From contig JAGXHB010000268.1 of assembly GCA_024636425.1 (NCBI GenBank), positions 1-15,992 on the forward strand: a stretch of 15,992 nucleotides of DNA, in the 5' to 3' direction. The notes beneath the pieces are model-generated. The model had not been told where the DNA came from, did not search any database, and was given only the letters and a program-made list of their open reading frames with translations. A program made the position numbers and the translations under genes. This stretch comes from Roseobacter sp. Its GTDB lineage: Bacteria > Pseudomonadota > Alphaproteobacteria > Rhodobacterales > Rhodobacteraceae. How positions within the stretch are numbered: the first letter of the stretch is position 1; the number at the start of each line of letters is the position of its first letter. Below, in pieces: positions 1 to 6,095 of the stretch.

Positions 1-7
1 AACGCAT

Positions 8-73
8 GATCTTCTCTCCTGAATTTTGAAACCATACCGCCTCAGCGGGTTTCAAAATTCAGGAGAGAAGATC
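8..73. repeat. Long perfect inverted repeat (26-bp arms)
   Basis: Bases 8-33 and 48-73 are exact reverse complements, separated by a 14-base loop. The arms begin GATCTTCTCTCC and end GGAGAGAAGATC. Inside the loop CCGC (37-40) and GCGG (45-48) can extend the stem. There is no T-run after either arm, so an ordinary intrinsic terminator is unlikely. A stem this long is typical of a miniature mobile element, a structured RNA or an end-structure of an insertion sequence; I cannot choose between these from the sequence. Confidence 0.9.
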
Positions 74-95
74 AGAAGCCGATTCGCTGAAGCGG

Positions 96-112
96 ACCGG
101 CTGGAAGCCGGT
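96..112. repeat. Short GC-rich hairpin next to the long inverted repeat
   Basis: ACCGGCT (96-102) and AGCCGGT (106-112) pair perfectly around a 3-base loop GGA. It lies 22 bases after the long hairpin at 8-73. The octamer GGTTTCAA occurs both in the right arm of that hairpin (48-55) and directly after this one (113-120), which suggests one composite element. Confidence 0.7.
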
Positions 113-119
113 GGTTTCA

Positions 120-169
120 ATCCATTAGGTGGAAAATGAATAACAAGCAATATCATTACTCTAATGGAT
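120..169. repeat. Inverted repeat with 9-bp arms
   Basis: ATCCATTAG (120-128) and CTAATGGAT (161-169) are exact reverse complements with a 32-base AT-rich spacer. It is the third dyad in 170 bases. It could be the outer boundary of a small element or simply a folded transcript region. Confidence 0.55.
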
Positions 170-339
170 GTCTGCTTAGCTACGCATTTCTTCAGTACAC
201 ATGGATCTGGTGAACGAGGCTGCAACGCCGCGCGAGGCTATTCACGCTGCGATCCAGACAGGTTAGCCCGGCCGCATGGGACGCCACAGCGCAGGGGCCA
301 TCGGTTTGACTTCACGGGCGGTAAATCTAACTGAGTGAT

Positions 340-718
340 ATGGAAAAAAGCACCAAAACATCCGTTCTCTACAACGCCAATTGCCCGGTCTGTAACTTTG
401 AAATCGGGCATTACGCGCGGTATGCGGACAAGGCGGGGCTGCCGATCAGGTTTGATGATCTAAACACTGACGCGCGCGACCAATGGGGTTTGGATGCCGA
501 TACAGCGGCGCGCAGGCTCTATGTGCTGCATGACGGGGTGCTGACGTCCGGCATTTCTGGTGCTCTGGGCGCAAATGCCACGCTACCGTCTGCTGGGCCG
601 GATCGTTGGCTTGCCCGGGATCAGGCAGATGGCAAGCATCGCTTACGATCATGTGCTGGCCCCGTTGATCTACCGCTGGCACCTGCACCGATTGCGCAAG
701 CAACGCGTCCCCACCTGA
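340..718 (+). pseudogene. DUF393 (DCC family) protein, frameshifted
   Basis: The first 72 codons encode a typical DUF393/DCC protein, a thioredoxin-like family of poorly known function: VLYNANCPVC near the start with the CxxC pair, then an RFDDLNTDA segment and RRLYVLHDG. After SGI at about 550-555 the reading frame stops matching the family. The expected C-terminal half (FLVLWAQMPRYRLLGRIVG, then GLPGIRQMASIAYDHVLAP) is present in the +1-shifted frame and ends at TGA 716-718. The literal reading frame continues to 744 with a nonsense tail. The gene is therefore broken, or the window carries a sequencing error. Missing bases fit loss of one copy of an 8-base repeat CCGGCATT (one copy remains at 548-555), because two copies would restore SGIPAF, the usual family sequence at this point. 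The start ATG has only a weak ribosome binding site. It is followed by a terminator-like hairpin. Confidence 0.8.
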
Positions 719-774
719 CACGGGAGCACGCATTTGCCCAATGACACTGACAGCAGCGGAGTTACGGTGCCGAC

Positions 775-794
775 CGGGCGCGGGGCCCGTTTTT
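775..794 (+). terminator. Probable intrinsic terminator after the DUF393 gene
   Basis: CGGGC (775-779) pairs with GCCCG (785-789) around a 5-base loop, followed directly by five T residues (790-794). It lies 57 bases after the restored stop of the DUF393 gene and would separate it from the operon beginning at 1037. Confidence 0.6.
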
Positions 795-897
795 GGGACT
801 TTAGCAGTTTAGTCACGGACAGTGTCGCCCAAATACCTACAAACAGTGTTGAATGGCGAAGGGAGACCGAGGTGGAACAGCCGCTTTGCCCGCTTTA

Positions 898-947
898 ACA
901 TGCCCCCGCCACCACGTTGTTCCCGCATTGCAAAATCGGGGGCATGT
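898..947. repeat. Inverted repeat with 11-bp arms before the photolyase operon
   Basis: ACATGCCCCCG (898-908) and CGGGGGCATGT (937-947) are exact reverse complements with a 28-base spacer. There is no T-run. It stands about 90 bases before the first gene of the operon, so it may be an operator-like site, an RNA leader structure or part of a mobile remnant. Confidence 0.7.
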
Positions 948-1036
948 CTCTGATGGCCACAAAACTTCGCGCGCGTGTCGCACTGCGCCCGACGGTCGAA
1001 ACCTAGTACTGCGATCAAACCTTGGAATGAACCCTG

Positions 1037-2254
1037 ATGACAGACTGGACCCCCACCCGCGTCGCTGGCGATGCAAACCTGGAAGCATTCATCCCCCGCA
1101 TGGGCCGTCGCTATGCCAATGGCCGCAACACCGACCACGGCCCCGGCGCTCATAAGGCGGTGTCGGTGCTGTCGCCGTACATCCGGCGCAGGCTGGTGCT
1201 GGAACAGGATGCCGTGGCGGCGGCGCTCGCGGCGCATGGGCCCGTCGATGCCGAGAAATTCGTGCAAGAGGTGATCTGGCGCGGCTATTTCAAGGGCTGG
1301 CTGGAACGCCGCCCGCAGGTCTGGGCCAGCTATCGCGCCGGGCTGGAGTTTGACCTGTCAGCCCTTGACCGCGACCGCCGCCTGCGCCGTGATGTGGACC
1401 GGGCGATGAATGGTCAAACGGGGCTGGAGTGTTTCGATGCATGGGCAATGGAGCTGGTCGATACCGGCTATCTGCACAACCACGCGCGGATGTGGTTCGC
1501 GTCGATCTGGATTTTCACCCTTGGCCTGCCATGGCGGCTGGGCGCGGATTTCTTTTACCGGCATCTGCTGGACGGTGATGCCGCGTCCAACACACTTGGC
1601 TGGCGCTGGGCGGCGGGCCTGCACACGCGCGGCAAACCCTATCCGGCGGATGCGCAGAACATTGCGACATTTACTGCGGGGCGGTTCACCCCGCGGCGGT
1701 CTGATCTGGCGGAGGTCACCGAAGGGTTAGAGGCAACCGAACCCGATGGTCTGCCGTCCGTGCTGCCGCTACGGGCCGTGACAGCCCCGCTGCCCGGCGT
1801 GCCCACGGCCTTGCTGATCACGGATGAGGATTGCCGCGTTGAGGATTTCAACCTTGCGGACCTTGATATCCGCAGCGTTGCCACGCTGAGTGCCAGCCAT
1901 CGACGGTCCTCCCTGCCCGTGTCAGGCTTGGTGTCGGAGTTCGAGGCAGGCGCGCTGGCTGATACCGCTCTTCGCATCGGCGCAACTCCGTTGGCTATCC
2001 ACGCGGGAGACCCCGAAGGCCTTGCCAAATGGGCCAGCGGCGCGGGTGCCACACAGATTGCCACGCCTTATCTCACCCAAGGCCCGTTACATGATTGGCT
2101 GGAACAGGCAGCCCCATCGCTGGCGCGCGCAGGCATAACCCTTTGCGAATGGCGGCGTGATTGGGATGCTGCAATCTGGCCCCACGCCACGGCGGGGTTT
2201 TTCAAGGTGAGAAAGAACATCCCCCGCATCCTCGAACAGGTGCTGCCCGCATGA
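1037..2254 (+). CDS. Photolyase/cryptochrome-like FAD protein with inverted domain order
   Basis: The 405-residue protein opens with the helical FAD-binding domain of DNA photolyases, which normally forms the C-terminal half. Visible landmarks are LSPYIR (45-50), FVQEVIWRGYFKGWL (75-89), GYLHNHARMW (144-153), and DGDAASNTLGWRW (179-191), the counterpart of the flavin-binding and electron-transfer segment. Residues about 255-400 resemble the N-terminal alpha/beta antenna domain (ALLITDEDC at 258-266; HAGDPEGLAKW at 322-332; WPHATAGFFKVRKNIPRIL at 381-399), so the two halves appear swapped. The family is known in Rhodobacterales as FAD-binding-domain proteins; activity (DNA repair or light sensing) is not established here. 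The start ATG 1037 was chosen because the FAD domain begins at once. It heads an operon: its stop overlaps the next start (ATGA at 2251-2254). Confidence 0.88.
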   Translation: MTDWTPTRVAGDANLEAFIPRMGRRYANGRNTDHGPGAHKAVSVLSPYIRRRLVLEQDAVAAALAAHGPVDAEKFVQEVIWRGYFKGWLERRPQVWASYRAGLEFDLSALDRDRRLRRDVDRAMNGQTGLECFDAWAMELVDTGYLHNHARMWFASIWIFTLGLPWRLGADFFYRHLLDGDAASNTLGWRWAAGLHTRGKPYPADAQNIATFTAGRFTPRRSDLAEVTEGLEATEPDGLPSVLPLRAVTAPLPGVPTALLITDEDCRVEDFNLADLDIRSVATLSASHRRSSLPVSGLVSEFEAGALADTALRIGATPLAIHAGDPEGLAKWASGAGATQIATPYLTQGPLHDWLEQAAPSLARAGITLCEWRRDWDAAIWPHATAGFFKVRKNIPRILEQVLPA

Positions 2255-3195
2255 CGCCCGTTATTATCATTGGCGCAGGCATGGCCGGGCTGGCCTGTGC
2301 GCGCAGATTGGCTGACGCGGGAATGGCATCCGTCGTGCTGGACAAGGGGCGTGGCATTGGCGGGCGCGTGGCCACCCGGCGGGCGGGGGATATGCAATTT
2401 GACCATGGCGCGCAATATGTGAACGCGCATGGCGCTGGCTTTGCCAGCGTGCTGGATGGACTGCAAAACGCGGGCACGCTGGGCGGGTGGGCAGATGGAA
2501 CAGGCCGCACGCACAAAGTGGGCGTGCCGGGCATGTCGGCCCTTCCCAAGGCACTTGGGGTCGGGCTAGATATTCGGCAAAATACGCAGGTGTTGCGCCT
2601 CACACCGGATGCAGGGGGCTGGCTTTTGCATCTGGCTGACGGCACCTTTCCTGCCACAAAAGTGGTGGTCACGGTGCCCGCGCCGCAGGTCGCAGGCCTT
2701 TTGGGCGCGGATCACCCGCTGGTCGCATCCCTTGGCGCGGTGCAGATGGCCTCGTGCCTGACGCTGATGGCTGCGGTTGCGGGTCCCGCCCCTTTCCTCA
2801 CCCGCAAGGATTCAGACCACCCGCTGTCATGGATTGCGCAAGACAGCGCCAAGCCGGGCCGCACCCAAGCCGAAGGCGTGCTTTGGGTGGCGCAGGCGGG
2901 TACGGCGTTCAGTGCGGCACATCTGGAGGATGATCCCGCCACCCTGACCGCCCGCATGCTGCCCATGCTGTGTGATAGGCTGGGCGCATCGCCCGCCACC
3001 GTTACCTATGTCAGCACTCACCGCTGGCGCTATGCGCGGGTAACTCAGGCGCTTGGGCAGCCGTTTTTGTGCAGCAGCGATGCCAGCCTTTATCTGGGCG
3101 GCGACTGGTGCCTTGGCCCAAGAATCGAGGCGGCGTGGGACAGCGGCACCGCCATTGCCGCCGATCTGCTGGCCCAAAATAAGCGGGTGCAATGA
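2251..3195 (+). CDS. Renalase-like NAD(P)/FAD-dependent oxidoreductase
   Basis: A 314-residue flavoprotein of the amine-oxidase/renalase type. The dinucleotide-binding motif GAGMAGLACA lies at residues 8-17, followed by an acidic residue in VVLDKG (28-33) and the GGR motif (37-39) that contacts FAD. The C-terminal FAD signature YLGGDW then EAAWDSGTAIAA is present near residue 285-308. No transmembrane segment or export signal is seen, so it should be cytosolic. ATG 2251 was chosen although the frame stays open upstream, because it gives the canonical Rossmann N-terminus and a 4-base overlap with the preceding stop. The substrate is unknown. Similar oxidoreductases sit beside photolyases in several light-inducible marine bacterial clusters, which fits this position. 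Confidence 0.88.
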   Translation: MTPVIIIGAGMAGLACARRLADAGMASVVLDKGRGIGGRVATRRAGDMQFDHGAQYVNAHGAGFASVLDGLQNAGTLGGWADGTGRTHKVGVPGMSALPKALGVGLDIRQNTQVLRLTPDAGGWLLHLADGTFPATKVVVTVPAPQVAGLLGADHPLVASLGAVQMASCLTLMAAVAGPAPFLTRKDSDHPLSWIAQDSAKPGRTQAEGVLWVAQAGTAFSAAHLEDDPATLTARMLPMLCDRLGASPATVTYVSTHRWRYARVTQALGQPFLCSSDASLYLGGDWCLGPRIEAAWDSGTAIAADLLAQNKRVQ

Positions 3196-4019
3196 CCGTG
3201 TGGACTGATCCGCGCATCGCACGGCTGATCACGCTGATCCGCGCCGCCCTGCACCCGCCAGCTGGCGCGCGGCGCATCGCACTTGCGCTGAACTTCGGGG
3301 TATTATGCCACGCGCTGTTTGCTGCCGGTGTGCTTGCGATGATCGTGGCGATGTTCTTTGGCCTGAGCGAAAGTCTCGGCACCGTTGCATGGCCGATGGC
3401 CGCACTGGCCAATGCAGCCCTGATCGCGCAGTTTCCGCTGGCCCATTCGTTGCTGCTGACCGGGCGCGGCGGGCGGCTTCTGGCGCGGCTGATCCCCGGT
3501 CCGCATGGGCAGACGCTGGCCACCACGACCTATGCGATTATCGCCTCGGCGCAATTGCTGGCATTGTTTGCGCTCTGGACACCGTCGGGCGTGGTATGGT
3601 GGCGGGCCGAAGGTGCCACGTTCTGGGCCATGACCACCGCCTATGCTGCAAGCTGGCTTATCCTGCTGAAAGCCAGCTTTGATGCGGGGGCCGAGGTACA
3701 ATCCGGCGCGCTGGGCTGGATGTCGCTTTTGGCGCGTATCCGCCCTGTGTTTCCCGATATGCCGACCAGCGGCCTGTTTCGCCTGATCCGCCAGCCGATC
3801 TATGTGGCCTTTGCGCTGACGCTCTGGACGCCGCCGATCTGGACACCGGATCAGCTGGTTCTGGCCGTCAGCCTGACCGCCTATTGCCTGCTGGCCCCGC
3901 GCCTCAAGGAGCGCCGCTTTGCCGCCCGCTACGGCGCCCGTTTCGACGGCTACCGCTGCGACGTGCCCTATATGCTGCCCCGCATGACCAGAACCAAGGA
4001 CCAACCCGATGCGCAATGA
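3192..4019 (+). CDS. MddA/NnrU-like integral membrane protein (ICMT/PEMT-type)
   Basis: A 275-residue inner-membrane protein with about six hydrophobic segments (roughly 28-57, 62-90, 108-132, 143-165, 201-220 and 220-236). The C-terminal part carries the signature of isoprenylcysteine/phospholipid N-methyltransferase folds: IRQPIYVAF (199-207, usually RHPxY), then LKERRF (238-243) with Y247 and Y254 and the ending VPYMLPR. This layout matches methanethiol S-methyltransferase (MddA) and the related NnrU family. The histidine usual before P in RHPxY is glutamine here. It likely methylates a small thiol or lipid using SAM, but the substrate is inferred only. Its start overlaps the previous stop by ATGA and its end overlaps the next gene by 11 bases. 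Confidence 0.78.
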   Translation: MTVWTDPRIARLITLIRAALHPPAGARRIALALNFGVLCHALFAAGVLAMIVAMFFGLSESLGTVAWPMAALANAALIAQFPLAHSLLLTGRGGRLLARLIPGPHGQTLATTTYAIIASAQLLALFALWTPSGVVWWRAEGATFWAMTTAYAASWLILLKASFDAGAEVQSGALGWMSLLARIRPVFPDMPTSGLFRLIRQPIYVAFALTLWTPPIWTPDQLVLAVSLTAYCLLAPRLKERRFAARYGARFDGYRCDVPYMLPRMTRTKDQPDAQ

Positions 4020-4722
4020 CCTGACAATCTATGACACCGTGGCAGACCAATGGTGGTCGGACGATATCCGCTGGGTGCGCACGCTGAAAAACCTTGTGCC
4101 GGGGCGGCTCAAATGGTTCGATCGCCAGATCGACTGGCAGGGCAAAGCGGTGCTGGACCTTGGCTGTGCAGGGGGGTTCATGGCCGAGGCAATTGCGGCG
4201 CGCGGCGCAGATGTCACTGGTATTGATCCGGCGGCCAATGCCATCGACGCCGCCCGCGCCCATGCCCGCACCACAGGTTTGCGCATCGGCTATGATGTGG
4301 GCGTAGGCGAGGCGCTGCCTTACGATGACGGCTGTTTTGACGCTGTTGTCTGCGTCGATGTGCTGGAACATGTCGCTGACCTGAACAAGGTCTTGTCCGA
4401 AGTCGCCCGCACCCTGCGCCCCGGCGGGCTGTTCTTGTTCGACACGATAAATCGCAACCCGCTGGCGCGGCTGGCCACGATCACCATCGCCGAAGATGTC
4501 TTGCGCCTGTTGCCGCGCGGCACGCATGACCCCGCCATGTTCATCAAGCCGCGCGAATTGCGCGTCGCGATGCAGGGTGCCGGACTGGTGCCGGGCGCTG
4601 TCACGGGCCTTGGCCCGCGCGGGATAAACCGCCGCTTTGATCTGACGTTCGGGCCGCTGCCGCTCACGGCGATCCTCTACATGGGGATCGCGCGCAAACC
4701 AATGACGGAGGCTGCGCAATGA
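4009..4722 (+). CDS. UbiG-like class I SAM-dependent methyltransferase
   Basis: A 237-residue soluble methyltransferase. The SAM-binding motif VLDLGCAGG is at 48-56, the acidic ribose contact at GID (71-73), VCVDVLEHV at 114-122 and LRPGG at 136-140. The segments NRNPLARL (148-155), LLPRGTHD (167-174) and FIKPREL are diagnostic of the UbiG (ubiquinone O-methyltransferase) family. UbiG itself O-methylates two hydroxyls on the ubiquinone ring. Whether this is the housekeeping copy or a dedicated paralogue cannot be told; its place in a flavoprotein operon makes a paralogue for another catechol or quinol plausible. The start overlaps the upstream gene by 11 bases; the stop overlaps the next start. 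Confidence 0.85.
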   Translation: MRNDLTIYDTVADQWWSDDIRWVRTLKNLVPGRLKWFDRQIDWQGKAVLDLGCAGGFMAEAIAARGADVTGIDPAANAIDAARAHARTTGLRIGYDVGVGEALPYDDGCFDAVVCVDVLEHVADLNKVLSEVARTLRPGGLFLFDTINRNPLARLATITIAEDVLRLLPRGTHDPAMFIKPRELRVAMQGAGLVPGAVTGLGPRGINRRFDLTFGPLPLTAILYMGIARKPMTEAAQ

Positions 4723-5192
4723 CGGATCTGCCGCCCGAAAATGTTCAATCCTATCCCCGCCCGCCCGCGTTGGAACCTGTGCCGCAGCATATCATCATCC
4801 GGCATGGCGGCGTGCTGGTGGCCGAAACCACGGGCGCCATGCGGGTGCTGGAAACCCACCACGCCCCAAGCTATTACCTGCCGACCGAAGATATCCACGC
4901 CACCTTGCGCGCGGTTCAGGGCAACAGCTTTTGTGAATGGAAAGGCGTCGCGCGTTATTTCGATGTGATTGCCGGAGGCAAGACTGCTGCCCGCGCTGCA
5001 TGGTGCTATGATAACCCTACTGCCCGCTATGCTGCCCTTGCAGGCCATGTCGCGTTCTATGCTGGACTGATGGATGAGGCATGGGTCGGCGATTTGCGCG
5101 TCATACCACAGCCGGGCGATTTTTACGGCGGCTGGGTCACGCCCAATCTGGACGGTCAAATCAAGGGTGCGCCCGGCACGCGACATTGGTGA
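4719..5192 (+). CDS. DUF427 domain protein
   Basis: A 157-residue soluble protein with a full DUF427 domain: GGVLVAET (30-37), YYLPTEDI (52-59), FCEWKGVARYFDV (71-83), AAWCYDNP (93-100), GHVAFY (109-114) and FYGGWVTPNLDGQIKG (135-150). The family folds as a small beta barrel and has no assigned reaction. The start codon overlaps the UbiG-like stop as ATGA, so translation is probably coupled. It is the last sizeable gene of the operon. A light- or redox-related role is suggested only by the neighbours. Confidence 0.9.
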   Translation: MTDLPPENVQSYPRPPALEPVPQHIIIRHGGVLVAETTGAMRVLETHHAPSYYLPTEDIHATLRAVQGNSFCEWKGVARYFDVIAGGKTAARAAWCYDNPTARYAALAGHVAFYAGLMDEAWVGDLRVIPQPGDFYGGWVTPNLDGQIKGAPGTRHW

Positions 5193-5200
5193 AGGGCGCG

Positions 5201-5293
5201 ATGCACGTGGTGCCGTTGATGACGGCGCTTGTGGCAGCCCCGACCGTAACCGCCTGCGTGATAGGTCAATCGGGTGTCACGATTACTGCTTGA
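5201..5293 (+). CDS. Possible 30-residue lipoprotein-like peptide
   Basis: This small frame begins eight bases after the DUF427 stop and has a ribosome binding site (AAGGG at 5192-5196) four bases before ATG. The peptide is hydrophobic to residue 18 and carries a lipobox-like VTAC (16-19), leaving an 11-residue mature part. The N-terminus lacks the usual lysine or arginine, which weakens a lipoprotein reading. I recognise no family. It could be a real operon-coupled microprotein or a chance frame. Confidence 0.3.
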   Translation: MHVVPLMTALVAAPTVTACVIGQSGVTITA

Positions 5294-5341
5294 CCGGACC
5301 GCGAAGAGGGACCGCCGCCGTCACCCCCTCAGGGCAGGCAC

Positions 5342-5369
5342 TTGCCGCCTCGCATTTGGCAGCTACAAC
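5342..5369 (+). promoter_or_regulatory. Possible promoter for a leaderless small gene
   Basis: TTGCCG (5342-5347) and TACAAC (5364-5369) are separated by 16 bases and each match the sigma-70 consensus at four of six positions. The distance from the -10 box to ATG 5376 is six bases, which would place transcription initiation at or next to the start codon. Confidence 0.3.
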
Positions 5370-5375
5370 CTGCTC

Positions 5376-5546
5376 ATGGCAAAACGCACCTCACCTTCCG
5401 ACGCACAGAAAATTTCGGTTGCCGCCGATCTTGAGGAGATTGTTCAGGACAAACGCGAAGGCTGGCGCGCGTCCGGCGCAAAGGCGCGTCGGCGCCAGCG
5501 CCGTTACAAAGCACTTTTGACCCAGCAATTGGTCAAACTAACCTAA
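5376..5546 (+). CDS. Small basic protein of unknown function (56 residues)
   Basis: The 56-residue product starts MAKRTSPSDAQK, continues with an acidic helix (VAADLEEIVQDKREG) and ends in a very basic stretch (KARRRQRRYK) followed by LLTQQLVKL. The composition suggests a nucleic-acid or ribosome contact, but no family was recognised. The frame is open upstream to 5274, yet ATG 5376 gives the better-looking protein and has a promoter-like sequence placed for leaderless transcription. No ribosome binding site is visible. It stands between the DUF427 operon and the FolB-like gene. Confidence 0.55.
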   Translation: MAKRTSPSDAQKISVAADLEEIVQDKREGWRASGAKARRRQRRYKALLTQQLVKLT

Positions 5547-5657
5547 GCCCCCGCTGATGACGAACCGGTGGATGATGACGCCTGACATGCATCCCGCCAA
5601 GCCCCGCATCGCGTGGTGGCCACGCGACTTTATTGCCCTGAAACCGGAGTTCTGAAA

Positions 5658-6053
5658 TTGTCAGCATCTAGCCAAGTCGAATTGAAGGACCTCGAGATCG
5701 CGGCGCGGATCGGAACCTATGGCACTGGCGACGTGATCCCCGAGGCGCATCTGCTTGACCTGACCCTGACCATCGCGCCGGACCTCGTTTTGATCGCGCA
5801 GGATGGCATGGCGCATGTGTTCGACTATGATCCGGTGATCCGCCAGATCGATGCCTTGGCGCGCGCGTGCCATTATGAAACGCAAGAGCGGCTGATGACA
5901 CGCATTTGCCATGCCTGCACCGCCTACCCCGCGATCAAGGCGCTGGATATCTGCCTTCGCAAACGGCCCGTTCTGGCCGGATCCGGCAGCCTTGGCGTGC
6001 GGCTGACCCTTGATGCCGAAGCGCTGACGGCGCTGCGCGCAGCGGCGGTCTGA
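5658..6053 (+). CDS. folB: Dihydroneopterin aldolase family protein (FolB-like)
   Basis: A 131-residue FolB-like protein. Equivalents of the catalytic residues of characterised dihydroneopterin aldolases can be aligned by eye: Glu29 (IPEAHLLDL), Tyr57 (VFDYDPV), Glu77 (ETQERL) and Lys102 (CLRKRPV). FolB cleaves 7,8-dihydroneopterin to 6-hydroxymethyl-dihydropterin and glycolaldehyde in folate synthesis in the cytosol. TTG 5658 was chosen because GGAG (5646-5649) sits eight bases upstream; a GTG at 5613 would add 15 unlike-looking residues. A 22-codon frame (5587-5655, starting MHPAKPRIAWW) ends just before it and may be a leader or chance. Folate or a related pterin is the antenna cofactor of many photolyases, which may explain the location. 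Confidence 0.8.
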   Translation: MSASSQVELKDLEIAARIGTYGTGDVIPEAHLLDLTLTIAPDLVLIAQDGMAHVFDYDPVIRQIDALARACHYETQERLMTRICHACTAYPAIKALDICLRKRPVLAGSGSLGVRLTLDAEALTALRAAAV

Positions 6054-6095
6054 CCTGCCCGTTCTTGGCACCAGATGCGCCTTACGTCTGCTGGA

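Larger units (their letters stand above)
1..339. other. Gene-free stretch rich in dyads
   Basis: No convincing gene is seen. Bases 1-170 hold three inverted repeats and are AT-richer than the rest of the window. A 21-residue frame (201-266, + strand, starting MDLVNEAATPRE and ending IQTG) reads like protein but has no ribosome binding site; an upstream in-frame stop at 177-179 leaves room for only a short extension. It may be the remnant of a decayed gene. I did not recognise it. Confidence 0.6.
719..1036. other. Gene-free stretch upstream of the photolyase-like operon
   Basis: Apart from the terminator at 775-794 and the inverted repeat at 898-947 I see no supported gene. Reading frames on both strands here have compositions that look like shadows and match nothing I know. 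The promoter of the downstream operon should lie in this stretch or just upstream, but no clear -35/-10 pair or alternative sigma-factor motif could be assigned. Confidence 0.5.

Noticed and set aside
809..1267. 152-residue minus-strand reading frame upstream of and overlapping the photolyase-like gene
   Set aside because: Composition is rich in Arg, His, Gly and Cys as in antisense shadows of GC-rich genes, and it overlaps a strongly supported gene.
2161..2250. In-frame upstream extension of the FAD oxidoreductase
   Set aside because: It would place 30 residues before a canonical Rossmann start and overlap the previous gene by 94 bases, while ATG 2251 gives the usual N-terminus and ATGA overlap.
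3303..4016. 237-residue minus-strand frame opposite the MddA/NnrU-like gene
   Set aside because: It is an antisense shadow with Gln/Arg/His-rich composition and no recognisable domain.
5587..5655. 22-residue frame MHPAKPRIAWW... before the FolB-like gene
   Set aside because: It ends next to the FolB-like start as a leader peptide might, but has no binding site and no repeated regulatory codons; treated as chance.
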